The notes below the pieces were generated by a model that made no database searches, was not told the DNA's origin, and was given only the letters and a program-made list of their open reading frames with translations. The translations under genes were made by a program, and so were the position numbers. This document shows positions 24,398 to 36,355 of a stretch of 64,000 bases of DNA, piece after piece; within the stretch, counting starts at the first letter, position 1, and every line of letters starts with the position of its first letter. The stretch covers positions 28,207,501-28,271,500 of the forward strand of contig NC_061772.1 in assembly GCF_022458985.1 (NCBI RefSeq), given 5' to 3'. This DNA comes from Mugil cephalus (taxonomy: Eukaryota > Chordata > Actinopteri > Mugiliformes > Mugilidae).

Positions 24398-27300
24398 AAA
24401 CTCGTAAAACACGTCAGCGCCGCCACCACTTCAATCAGAGCTCCTTTTGTTGGTGCGTCTTTGAAGAGGACGACAGCGACGCTCTGATTTACATCCAGTA
24501 ACAAGAAGAAGAAGAAGAAGAAGAGGAGGTGGAGGAGGAGGAGGAGGAGGAGGAACATCCTGACGTCAGAGCTGCTGCTGCTGCTGCTGCTGCTGATGAC
24601 AAGGACAGACCTCGCATTTATCAGGTGACGTCTGGGGACAGAGAGAAGGAGCTGGACTGGACATTTGTCTCCTCTACAGGAAGTGACCTGACGGCTTCGT
24701 CTCAGCAGGAGCAGATAGAAGCAGCAGGTTGAAGTGATTTAACCTTTGACCCCTGAGAGGAGAAAACACAGACCTGCAGAGAGTGTAGCAGCTTATTCAC
24801 ACTGTGTGTTATCGTACTGGACGAAGAGAAAAGAAAAAGTAATGCAGTCAATTCAATAAAGTGATAATAAAAGTGCCATTTGATGCATTTAAATAATAAT
24901 AAACCTTGTTTCTGTAGCATTTCTCAGAATCCTATAACAAATCAGTGCTTAACAAAGAGAGAAAAAGAGACAAATAAGATGAGACCATATTTATTTATGG
25001 GAAAATACGAACAAAAAACAATAAAAGACAATATCAAATGTAAGAAAATATAACAGCACACACATGATAGTCAGTTTATAAAGTGTGGGCTTAGAAAATG
25101 CTAAAAATAAATCAAAGATAGCAAAAATGGTGTGTAGTTTACTCTGTTAAATGCATCGTATTTTATTTCTTTTATGTGTAAAATTGTCATTTAAAGGGAA
25201 ATGTAGTCGTCACATAAATAAATACAGCAGAATAAGACTGCGATATATCACAATTATTTGAGTGTTGCACTTTAACAATAAACACAAAACTCCCCCTCAC
25301 TCTGCATGTGAAACTACATGTTGTTTCCATACAACATGTAGTTCTTAGAAACCTGACACAAGTTTCTGTTGCACAACCAAGTGGAAAACTGTGATAAGTT
25401 TGAGAAACCACGTGAAGCCAGTTCCCTTTTTTTTCTTTTTTTTTATTTTTGTTATGTTACAGATGCAGAGAGGAGTCGTCACACATGAGTAATCAGAGCT
25501 CGGATCGGAGCTCGGAGCTCGGAGCAGCTGCTGCAGCGCGTCGGCCTCCACCGGACATCTCTGAGCCTCCTCTCATACTGAGAACACGGGAGTGGCCGAT
25601 ACCGAGTTACCAGCAGCTACAGCGGCTGCAGCAGGAACGGCTCCGCTCGGATGACTTATCTCAGCTCAGATGAGTTATTTATGAGTAAGTAGAGCTTCAT
25701 GAGAGCTGACATTACGAGCTGTGACACACCGGTGCACCAGCAGGACAAAACAAACAACCTAAATTTACTACGTGACTCTTGCAAAGATATTTTCAAGGGA
25801 TGTTTTGGGATCTGGAGGAGAAAAAAATGGGATGGTTCATGTTCTGACTGTGTGTCCTCAGATGCTCAATCAAAACATCACCACCTAATGAAATGAAAGG
25901 AGAAAACGTGGCTCTGCTTCAAAATACGACAGTAGAAGAAGAAGTTTTGAACCAAGATGTTTCTGTCCACGTTCTTCTACCTCCATGTTTCTCCTCACGC
26001 TCAGAGAGAATCCATCTTCAGCCTACGTCACGCTGCCTAGCAACAAGCCAGTTGTCTCCTCTCTGCACTGAAAGCAGAGGGCATGGTGATCCAATCAGCG
26101 GCTCAGCCCAGCGGGACAGTCACGGCCTTTCAGAGCGTTTAGCCGCGGCCGACCCGTCGTGTCCGGAGGTCAGTGACCTCAGCACGAAACAGGAAGTGGT
26201 AACTCACCGCCGGCCAGTGCCTGCGTCACTCAGAGAGAAGCTGTACACCTGTTTAGCTCCAGACACACAGCATCTGTTTAATGGAGCTCTGACCTCCTGT
26301 TGTATTAACATGTATGTTCACTTTCAGACAGAAAGAAACTTTTTAAGTTGTCGGCATGAAGTGCAGCATGTTCGTCCAAAAACTGGTTCCTACCTTCCAC
26401 CAAAAGGCAACTTCAAGTACACAAATGAAGACGTTGCTTCTTGAAGGGCTCACTGATTCACTGCATGTAGGGATGTCCTCAGATTATTGGTTTTTGGGTT
26501 TTGACATTTAAACTAACGCGAGGTCTCTTCTCAATAAAGTGTATTTCCTGCTCATTGAAGAATCAGTCGATCGGTGGAATTTCTCAGTGGTTGAAGGGAA
26601 TGTCCTTTAATTTTTCCCTTGAAAAGATAAGTTCTTTCACTAAAAATAAACTGGATAAGTTTGGGAAAATTTGGCTCCTTTTTTTTTTTTTTTTTTTTTT
26701 TTACAATTATTTGGAACCGAATGAGATACAAGTTGATTCGTAGAATAACAGACTGAAATGATTGTACCCATTGTTTATTTTATTTATTTTATTTTCCTGT
26801 CCGTTCTGTTTGCTAATGTATTGATTTATCTTGAAAATACAATAAACTGCTGTTAAAAAATAATAATAATAATAATAAGTTGTTGCTTCTTATTATCATT
26901 TGTCCTGTTGTACACACTCAAGACTTTTTTCCATGATTCTATCATCTCAACTACACAAAAGTGTAATTCTGTTATCTAAGAAGAAAATACTGACATGTGA
27001 TCAACATACCGTGTGTATGAACACTTCCAGCGTTCTCTAAAATATATAATATGTATTAATATCTGTTGCTTTAAAACCAATGAACACATGCTCTATCCAT
27101 GTAGTAGTTTGGAAAATCAGAAACTTCCACTTTAAAGAGTTTATTGTCACATGCACAGTATAGAAAATGTTTCGATGTCCAATGAAATTCCTTTGCCATG
27201 CACCTGGATGCCTAACAATATAAAATCTTTAAAGAAAAAAAATAATAATACCAAATATAAAATAACCATGTGAGAATGAGAATGTGAACAATGAAGTGAA

Positions 27301-28072
27301 ATGTTAAACGGAAACTGAAAAAGTGAACAGTGCAGTAAACGTGTAGGAAGTGACCAAAGCAGCAGAAACAAAGACAGGGAGCGTAATAAAAAGTTGAAAA
27401 ACATCCAGAAGAATACGGTGATTAATTTATGCATTAACCAAACAAAACAAACAAACAAAAAAAAAACATGCAGTAATTGTGATTAAAAATGTTAACCCTT
27501 TAACATCCTGCTGGCTGGTTTATGACACATGGGACTGAACCAATCAGAGCTCTGGACACGAGTCGTGTTTGAGTGAATGCTGCATGAGGCAACATGTCAT
27601 TTTCTTCTGGTTTCATTGATAAAAGTTATTGTAGGATTCAACCAACACATTTACTTTCAAAACAAAAGAAAATCTTCTTATTTTTTATCCTCCAGAACAA
27701 AACCACTTAGAGAGATTCTGGTTCTTTGTGACAGAAACTTCAGAGTCTTGGCTTAAATGCATGAGCTCAGAAAGGGCCAATAACACCATTTAATTTACTT
27801 TGGTTATGTCCTAAATATGCATTTCTTTGGTTAATCTAGAGACAGGCCTATTGATAACATGATGTAGCTGCTCATTGTGACCCCTGTCATGACGCACACA
27901 CACAGTTCATGGTTCTGAAACATCAGTTGGTAACAAACCACTGGAGAAATCACCTGTTAGCTCCATATTTAATGATGTTGGTGTTTATTTGCAGACGGAG
28001 TTTGTGAACTGTGAGTTCACGGCTCGAGACGAACGTGGAGAAACATTTTATTGTGCAAGAGCTCGTTGTTAA
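24398..28072 (+). other. cluster of exon-like ORFs, gene not recognised
   Basis: Several plus-strand pieces look exonic but I cannot join them. (a) 24398-24501, after a TGCTTAG acceptor, encodes RQRRHHFNQSSFCWCVFEED and ends in IYIQ-stop. (b) From 24502 an acidic run of Glu, then eight Ala, then DDKDRPRIYQ with a donor GTGACG at about 24625. (c) 25463-25684, after a strong polypyrimidine acceptor, encodes ISEPPLILRTREWPIPSYQQ, ends LSQLR-stop at 25673 and has a GTAAGT donor at 25685. (d) 27995-28072, after TTATTTGCAG, encodes 25 residues and a stop. Bases 25490-25680 and 26000-26300 are CpG-richer than their surroundings. This may be a small fish-specific gene or a noncoding transcript. AATAAA occurs near 24857. 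Confidence 0.3.
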
Positions 28073-30473
28073 AACTGGATACGTGTGTTAGTACCAAGTC
28101 AGATGTTTTCTGTTTAATGTGACAGTTAGTTTGTTCTTTAATTAGCTCGTAGCCTTTTATTCCTCTAACTGGAAATAGTGGCTGAAGAAGAAACTCCAGC
28201 GAGAATCAAGAGGAGTGAAACACCTCATAAGCCAGACGACCGTCGGTTTGTTTTACTGTTAACAGGAGTCATAAAAGCCAGGAGGGGGTACGGTGGTGGG
28301 CGCGGGTGTTTGGAGAGTCCCTCCGAGCTCCATGGATCCATCTGGAATCCCCATCCAGGTCCAGTCCGTCCCGCTCTGCTTGTCCCAACGTGTCCCAGCG
28401 CATCGAGGCTTCATGGTTTCCTCGTTTGCTCTTAGAGCTTTGATGACGATGCCGACGACAGCTGACCGTGATGAAGATTTACAGTCTGTTTGTTTTTGCT
28501 TTTACAGACGTTAAGAACGAATCAGGACTGAAATGAGAAGTTCAGACGAACACAAGGAGCTTGAAAACGAACATTCACTCACTCACCACTTCATTAGGCA
28601 CACTAGTAAAAGCAAACACATTCTGATATAACAGTACCGTGCTAAGTCTTAGCTTTGTAGCTAAAGTTGAGCTGATGAAGTAGCGGACTTTATCTCAAAG
28701 TCTTCTACCTGTTTCCTTTCAGGCAAACCTTCCCTTGGAGGCCTGAGATGGAGCAAGATATGGGAAGGAACCCTCCCGTCTGAAATATCACGAAGTACCA
28801 GAAACTGCAGTTCCTCTAATATCCACTAGAGACCGGACACAAACGTGAGTCAATCCCCATAGACCTCCATGTTAAAACTTCACAACAGAACTGAACATGT
28901 TTATTTTATCGACTGGTACAAAAAACATGTTTATGGATTCATGACGACCGAATAAGGTAAATAATATCTAGGCTCAGTGTTATGCATAACCAGAACACAG
29001 CGACTATCTCCTTTTTCCTTAGGTTTACACACTTGTGCTTTTGCTCATTGCAAAATTTAGGCAAAATATTGAGTGTAATGCTTATTTGTCTTTTTAAACA
29101 CCCAGTGCCACTAAGACATACTCAGTTCTTATCATAATAGGAGTCAGTACAGAGAAAAAAATATACATCTGTGTATATATACAAGAAGATAGTCCTGCAG
29201 CCAATCAGAGCTATTTCCAGTTTAACTCTGTGGCTTTTAATGTGTGCGACTATGTTGCTGTTACTCTTCTGTCCATCACCACGTAAAGAAGGAACAAACG
29301 AAAACTGATAATCAGTTCGCAACGGAGAGACATTTAAACCAAGTTGCGGCTACAAATAATCATTGACTGTTTATACTATGGACAAACGCATAACGTGACG
29401 TCACCCACTGGATTCTGAACCTTGAAAATGAAGCCTGAAGTGGGCGGAGCCTAAAGTCGCCATGTATGATGAACTTTACCCCGCCCACATGCGGATACTC
29501 CAAATATGGACATGCGGGCTGTGTTGGGGCGGAGCTAAAGAAGCCTGGACCTGACTCTCCGCTACCTGTTAGCTCAGGCTAACACCTGTCACTCAAAGTG
29601 GGAACACCCTTAATTTTAAACCTTAATGAAAAATAAATGCATGAGTTTATACATTTCATACAGTTTGTACAGTACAGTCATGAACATTGGAATAAATGTT
29701 TGAGACCAAAATAGTTTTTTTGTACCAGGCTGTAAACATGTTTAATGATGCTGTAAAAAACATTAACATGTGGACTTTCTCTCAGACCTGGAGTTTGTGG
29801 ACGTTCATTGGCTGAGACATTGCTGCTTTGAGTTTCACCCACGTCTTTAACTATTCTTGAATTAGCCGAGAGAAAGGAAGAGTCAGTCACAGTAAAGATG
29901 GCGACGCCCGGAGGCACCACGCTGAGCTTCAAAACTGCTTTTTTAAAGCAACGCTAGGAACCTGATTAACACACATGTCTAACATCACAGAGCATCACGT
30001 TTTATTTTATATATAAAGTCACAAAACATTGACGTGGACTCAGTGGATGGATGTTTCTGCCAAGTGTTTATGGAGGCATCACCTTTAGTTCTGCTTGTTT
30101 CTCTACGTGGCCGTTAGTTAGCGACTCTGAATTTGACTCATAGACTGAACTCGTGCAGTGATGGTCACTTAGAAGTTGTGAAACAGCATTTTCGCATCTA
30201 AAGATACATTTAGTTAACTGGCATGCCTCCCACGCAGCCAGCCGCTAAAATAAACAGCGTAATGGATGAAGCAAGACGGGAGGAAGCGGCGGGGAGGAGG
30301 ATTTTTCTCATGCACACACATGTATGATGAGAATTTTGAGGAATTTGAGGAGGAGGGAAACTGAGAATGTGACACATTCTCCGCAAAACCGCAGAAAAAC
30401 ATCTCACTCTTTCTATGGCTTTAGACTTTGTGTTATGTCGTGTTGCCTTTAGGTTCTTCTGAATGTACAGTAC

Positions 30474-30503
30474 GGGGGCAGGGTCGGGGAGGATGGGGGG
30501 GGG
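30474..30503 (+). other. G-rich run with four G-tracts (G-quadruplex candidate)
   Basis: Tracts of five, three, four and nine guanines are separated by loops of two, two and five bases (counting AGGAT as the last loop). This fits the usual G3+N1-7 pattern. It lies about 3 kb upstream of myod2. Confidence 0.6.
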
Positions 30504-30904
30504 CTTCCAAAAATGACACCGGTGCTCACGTCAACTAGAAGGCCACTCGTCTTGGATTTCACGAGCTGCTAAATTTAACGCCCTGCTTTCCCGTAAACCT
30601 GCGAGGAGTCTGCGACGTGAGCTCCTCTGTCTGTTAACTGTGTGTCCCACGTTTACAAGACAACAAAAAACACACACAACACAACACAAATGCTTTTAAA
30701 TGAACACAAGAGACGTCGTAACGTCATAACGGTCACTTATTTTCACATATTCTACTTAGATACTATTTTATATCACACTCTATTGAAATGAATTGCTTTA
30801 TTTTTGTTTATTTTACTTTTTATTCAAGCATTTTACAGAACATTATACAGGACATTCCTGATCTATGATTATATATGTAATGAATAAATGACAGGCTACA
30901 TAAC

Positions 30905-30940
30905 AATATAAGTTACCAAAAATAAATAAATAACAAATAA

Positions 30941-30975
<35 letters not shown>

Positions 30976-31225
30976 AAATAAATACCAAATATGTTAAATA
31001 CATAAATAAATTAAAAATAAATAAAAATAAATAAATAAAATAGGTTAAATAAATAAATAACAAATAAATAAAAATAAATAAATACCAAATAGGTTAAATA
31101 CATAAATAAATTACAAATAAATAATAAATAAATACATTAATAAAAAACATAAATGAATTACAAATAAACTAAATAAATAAACAAATAAGAAATAAGTAAA
31201 TAATTAAATGAGTAAATAAATGATT
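30905..31225 (+). repeat. TAAA/AAAT-rich low-complexity tract
   Basis: Long imperfect arrays of AAAT/TAAA with a larger embedded unit (ACCAAATA.GTTAAATACATAA) recurring near 30984 and 31082. Confidence 0.85.
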
Positions 31226-31599
31226 TTAAAATAGGTAATAAAGCCAACACGTGTCCATACATAAACATACACCCGCATACATACATATATCTAAATTAAG
31301 GCTAAAAGATAAAACATGAAAACAGAACAGGTAAATATAAAGCAGATATAAAATTCGTAAAAAGGAAAGCCAAATGAAAATGTTTTTGTGTAATTGTTTT
31401 ATTTTTTTGACACAATTAAACCCGACAACATGTGTTTTCCTTGAGTTTCTGCAGTGAAGAGTTGGAATAAAACTAGTTGGGCAGAATTAACTGTGGAGTT
31501 GCTCAGATTTGATCAAAAGACAAAAACAGATGACCACCTGTTCACCTGTTTGGACAAACTGCCTTAAACTGTTGCCCAGTGACAACCGGTTCACACCCA

Positions 31600-31601
<2 letters not shown>

Positions 31602-31632
<31 letters not shown>
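31602..31632 (+). repeat. (CA)n microsatellite
   Basis: About fifteen uninterrupted CA units, preceded by CACCCA variants. Confidence 0.9.
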
Positions 31633-31634
<2 letters not shown>

Positions 31635-33319
31635 AGATCTGAGGCTGTGCGACATTACGACCTCCTCCTCAGCAGGACGTGGGACTGAAGCACCAAGCTG
31701 TGAACTCTGTGTCGTATATTAAACTTCACCTTCTTCTCTGCAGTTTCTCTGCTGCAGTTTTTCTCAGACACTTAAGTGCAGTTCTCAAATCATCCTCGAC
31801 GTTTGCAACACAGCAAGTGCATTTCTCAAAACAAGTCGTACAAATAGCAAAACACCACAGATTACCAAAAACGAATATCTGCGTCAGAACATGTCAGAGA
31901 CGACAGGATGACGAGTCCTTGTGTCACTGTGTTCGATGAGACAGTCAGGTCTCTTAGTCATGTTCTCGGCGTAACAGTGAACTCTGGAGGGACTTTCTGA
32001 TGTAAACTAAAGTTTTGATGACAGTTATTGTAAATTGTAAGTTGGTGTAGGTGGGAGGTTGATTGCAACGTTTGCATTTATGTTTTTACTAGTAATTTGT
32101 TGACACACCGTGTCATTGTGATACAGAAAGGAAAAGACAACTACACTAGACACTACTACACAACAGACTGATTCACCTTCGCTAGAGAAAGAGCCAAAGA
32201 TTCACCTGGGAGCAATTTACCAATCAAAGACAACTGCAGAATAAAAGTCGTATTGAAATGTATAGAATTATATTAGATAAATTATTACTAGTTCAACCAT
32301 TTCTCACATTCTGATCAACATGAGCTACTGATGATGCAGGAAACAGCAGAGAACTGCACAGAATCACTTTTTATGTGCACAAGATTGAACAGGTAGTTTT
32401 GAGAATTTCAATTCTGATCTGAGAAATTTATGTGATGTAGCAAAGCAATAGTAAAATCTATATGATAATAAATACACTCTGTGAACTCTGTTTATTCTCT
32501 CCTTAATAGAATCTTTTCGTTGAGTTTTTCATTTGAAATCAGATACATTTGAATATATTTTATGTTTTATTACTTTAATAATTTGAATTATTTGATTTTA
32601 TTTGTTTTATGTCCCTGTTGTTAATCTAAGAAAACTATCAGAGTATGAAGAGTTAAAATAATAAATATAGTAAAACCTATATTTTCAGAGATTTAAAATA
32701 AGTATATTTCTGGGTTTCAGCTTCTTATTTCTTCCTGATTCTTTCCCTGTTTCTCTCATATTAGTATGTTGCTGCATGTTCCCGATGACAGTGAATGCAC
32801 CATGTGAGCAGTCTCAGACCGAGGGTCTTGATTGTGTTGATACTTGTGATATTATAAACATGATAATTATGATGATGAGTTTAAACACGAAGCTCTGATG
32901 CTGCATGTCTGTTATTCTTTACTGTGCAACACATCTTCACAGCATTTTCATTTAAGTTATTATGTCACATAACCAGCAGGTGAAAATGTTATTGTGGAGA
33001 ACGCTGAGGTTTTAATCTAGAGTTAAACTGCACAACTGTAAATTATTAATTGTAAAAAGTCTCCCTTGTATCGTGATGCTGATATTTTGACCTTTGATGA
33101 TGCTACATGAACACATTTCTCTTGGGCCTCATTAGAAAGTCAGAGGAAGCTTGTTCATTAGATCATTAGATCTCGAACACATGTGTTAAGTCACTCTGCG
33201 AGGAGCACATCGTTTTCTAACGTGAGCCTCGGCACACAGGGAATGATTTGTAAAGATGGACTTGATTGCTTTTTTATTGCTTCCTTTCTGTCGCCCAGTG
33301 TCACCTCAGCGACCTCACA

Positions 33320-33321
<2 letters not shown>

Positions 33322-33387
<66 letters not shown>
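33322..33387 (+). repeat. long (CA)n microsatellite just upstream of the myod2 core promoter
   Basis: About 33 uninterrupted AC/CA units end roughly 55 bp before the TATA box at 33443. Confidence 0.95.
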
Positions 33388-33389
<2 letters not shown>

Positions 33390-33442
33390 CCCTCCAGTCA
33401 TTGGTCACTCGTACCCCGGCCACTCCTCCACTCTGGCCAAGA

Positions 33443-33448
33443 TATAAA
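33443..33448 (+). promoter_or_regulatory. TATA box of myod2
   Basis: TATAAA stands about 164 bp before the start codon and implies a transcription start near 33470-33475. A CAGCTG E-box at 33466-33471 sits at that start. MyoD-family promoters are typically TATA-driven. Confidence 0.7.
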
Positions 33449-33611
33449 GACCGTCTGAGTCAAGACAGCTGAAGTTACACAGACTGGCCCTTTAAACACA
33501 CTCAGCTCTTCAGGCTCCTGTAGTGGAGCTTTTCCTACTAAACTTTATGACATCAGAGGGACTTTTGAAGACTTTTCTTTCCTTTTAATCTTATTTTTTT
33601 GTAGAGAACTG

Positions 33612-35531
33612 ATGGATCTCTCAGACTTCTCCTTCCCTCTCTCTTCGGTCGATGACCTTTATGACTTCAGCACCAGTGACCTGAACTTCTTCGATGACCT
33701 GGACGCTCGGCTGACGCAGGCCGGCCTGCTCAAGTCCGAGGACCATCCCCACCACCACCACCACCACCACCACCACCATGTCCACCACGTCCCCAACGCA
33801 CAAGACGAGGAGGAGGACCAGCACGTGCGGGCCCCTGGGGGCCTCCACCAGGCGGGCCACTGCCTCCTGTGGGCCTGCAAGGCCTGCAAGAGGAAGACGA
33901 CCCACTCGGACAGGAGGAAAGCGGCGACCATGCGGGAGAGGCGGCGGCTCAGCAAAGTCAACGACGCCTTTGAGACCCTGAAACGCTGCACGGCGTCCAA
34001 CCCCAACCAGCGGCTGCCCAAAGTGGACATCCTGAGGAACGCCATCAGCTACATCGAGTCCCTGCAGGCGCTGCTGAGGACCGGCCAGGACGACAGCTTC
34101 TACCCGCCGCTCGAACACTTCAGCGGGGACTCGGACGCCTCCAGCCCCGGCTCCAACTGCTCCGACGCCATGGTGAGTCGTGACATGTAAAGAATGTGTT
34201 GGGGACATTTATTCTGGGCTGCGGTGATTCCATTTCTATGGATCCAATCGTCAACTGCGTAAATCATTTGAACCTCCAGTCCTATACGTTGTGCCACTAA
34301 ACAAAGCTTTACTTTTAAAAATAGGTTTGAAAACTGTTTCAAATTTGTGCACGTATGCATTTATTTGCTAAAATTGCAAATTTATGCATTTTGTTTTTAG
34401 AAATTATCTGCAGATTGGAGGAGATCAACATCTAAAACTCAGATAGACTTTGCATTACTAAATATTTTAACAGACTAAGGACTAAAATAACAACTACAAG
34501 GAACAAACTCTGCAGGACGAGTATTGAGTCTTATATTTAATGTAATTATCTGAAAAAGATAAAAGATTATCAGATTTTTGTTTTCTTTCCTGTTTGACTC
34601 ATGTTTTTTTTTTCCTGTATTTCCAGATGGATTTCATCTCTCCATGTTCAACCAAAAGTGAAAACAGCGACACCTCTTACTGCAGCCAAACAGCAGACGG
34701 TGAGAGTTCCAGTCCTCTCTTCAGTAAATTTAAACTTGACTAGTTTTCACATTAATTAAACTGGTTTTAAGTTCAGTTTTACCGAACACACAACTATCTA
34801 CACGACTCTCCAACAGTGCACCACACGGTGCCTTTCCTGACTGAATCTGACCCTATTTCATACATGTTTTTTTGCTTCTAGTTGGCTAATGATGGCGTGA
34901 CAGATAACAAACATGGCGCCACTGTTTGTGCCCTTTTACATGCATGCACCCATGCAACACCCATATGGAAGAAATATACATATTCTTATGGCAGCTATAA
35001 TGTGCATAATGGTCAGATTTGATGATATACAGGCTAATAATAAAATGTTTAAAGGTTGAATTGTGTGCACAATGCCTCCTGTAATGGGAATCAGTAGCAT
35101 TTTGTCACCAGGTTAGCTATTTAAAGAGGTGTAAACCCAGTCTGCCACACTTTGATTTTATCCAAATGACCAAATGGAGTCATTTACTAAAAGTCAGTTA
35201 CTAAAACCATTGTAGAATATAAACTCTTGGTAGAGTTATAGAGTTGCCGAATGGGTTCGTCCTCATCTCTGCGTGAATTCAGTGCTATCTGGGTGTTTTC
35301 TGATGAAAAATATTTCCCTTTTCCCTGTCTACAGATCACAGCAGCAGCAAAAAATCACTCATTTCCAGTTTGGACTGTTTGTCCAGCATCGTAGAGCGGA
35401 TCAGCACAGACCCGGCCGTGGCCCCCCCAGGAGACAGCGTGGTCCCCCGGGGCCCCGGATCACCTCACAACACCCCTGCTCCTGCTTCCACCTCGGCTCC
35501 TGAGCCCAGCAGCATCTACGAGCCGCTCTGA
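33612..35531 (+). CDS. myod2: MyoD-family myogenic regulatory factor (MyoD2)
   Basis: Nuclear bHLH transcription factor that specifies skeletal muscle by binding E-boxes with E-proteins. Exons 33612-34172, 34627-34699 and 35335-35531 total 831 nt (276 residues) with matching phases (0, 1). Domains in order: an N-terminal activation segment ([21 protein letters not shown]); a His/Cys-rich block ([17 protein letters not shown]); a basic region with the myogenic Ala-Thr pair ([16 protein letters not shown]); helix-loop-helix to IESLQALL; and the C-terminal helix III ([14 protein letters not shown]). The second and third exons diverge from MyoD1 ([15 protein letters not shown]), which fits the acanthomorph MyoD2 paralogue. 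Unusual is a run of ten histidines near residues 53-62. It lies tail to tail with tnnt3. bHLH identity is certain; paralogue is inferred. Confidence 0.92.
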
Positions 35532-35828
35532 GCCAGACGGAGCTGCGGACTCATTTTTTCCTCCAGTTTTAAGGAGGACGGTTTCCGTTGCTGAAGTAAC
35601 TTTTCTCCTGAGGTCCACTCCCTTCAGTTTTCAGCGTCATGGATGAACTGAAGACGTTGGATGAATCCCAGCAGAGTAATAATAGAAAGGACATTTTCCA
35701 TTTGAATTCCTGCTGATAATAACTGAGGACCATTTCTGTAATAAAGAGTCGTAACAGGTTCACATTCAAAGAGGTGCTGAGATCGTCGTGTAATATGTTT
35801 CTACGTTATTTATGAGCTCATGAATTTT

Positions 35829-35834
35829 AATAAA
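35829..35834 (+). terminator. polyadenylation signal of myod2
   Basis: AATAAA about 300 bp past the stop codon; no other candidate lies between. Confidence 0.65.
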
Positions 35835-36213
35835 GATATATTTTATTTTATATTAAGACTTCTCCCGTTAGTTTATTATCTGTCTCTTTAAACTGAAACC
35901 TATATTCCATGAATGTCTGCTGACTCACCTCTGACGAATCATCACCTTCGCCAAAAATATTGTTAACACACCCAAGAGTTATTGAGCAACATCCATTTCC
36001 AGTTAAGTTTTGTCAGAAGTTAGAAGCTGACAGCTAGTTTATTTGGTTATACACCAACACAACCCAATAATAATGTGAAAACAAGGGCTGAGGTTTCATT
36101 TCAGTCATGATCTTCTTGTTTTATTCGGTTGCCCCTTCACAACAATCAGATTGACCAGAGATATAAACTAAAACTAAAGTGCACATACAGTCAAACAGAT
36201 CGCGTTTAGCTTC

Positions 36214-36219
36214 TTTATT
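36214..36219 (-). terminator. polyadenylation signal of tnnt3
   Basis: TTTATT on the plus strand is AATAAA on the minus strand, about 140 bp beyond the troponin T stop codon. Confidence 0.6.
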
Positions 36220-36355
36220 GTCTGAATCTTCTTTACAGCTAATTCATCCTAAAACAGTTTCTCTCAGGCCGACACAGGCGCTACGTCGTCCGGTTGACGT
36301 TGCTGTTGCTACAGGACGCTGCAGGGGGGGCTACTCAACGACATCGAGAGGCCGC

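Larger units (their letters stand above)
28073..33440. other. intergenic region upstream of myod2, no recognised gene
   Basis: Mostly AT-rich with dispersed repeats. A stretch near 29380-29620 (GTGACGTCACCCACTGG, GAAGTGGGCGGAGCC) is transposon-like. CCACGCTGAGCTTCAAAAC near 29920 recurs near 42328. A G-rich run, a TAAA-rich tract and a CA microsatellite are listed separately. CACCTG E-boxes occur twice near 31535-31550, but such words are common. Confidence 0.5.

Noticed and set aside
33312..33458. Three overlapping ORFs of Thr-His repeats
   Set aside because: They are translations of the CA microsatellite in the myod2 promoter region.
33621..34208. Long minus-strand ORF (195 codons) opposite myod2 exon 1
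   Set aside because: It is the antisense shadow of the GC-rich bHLH exon; the poly-Val run mirrors the CAC histidine codons.
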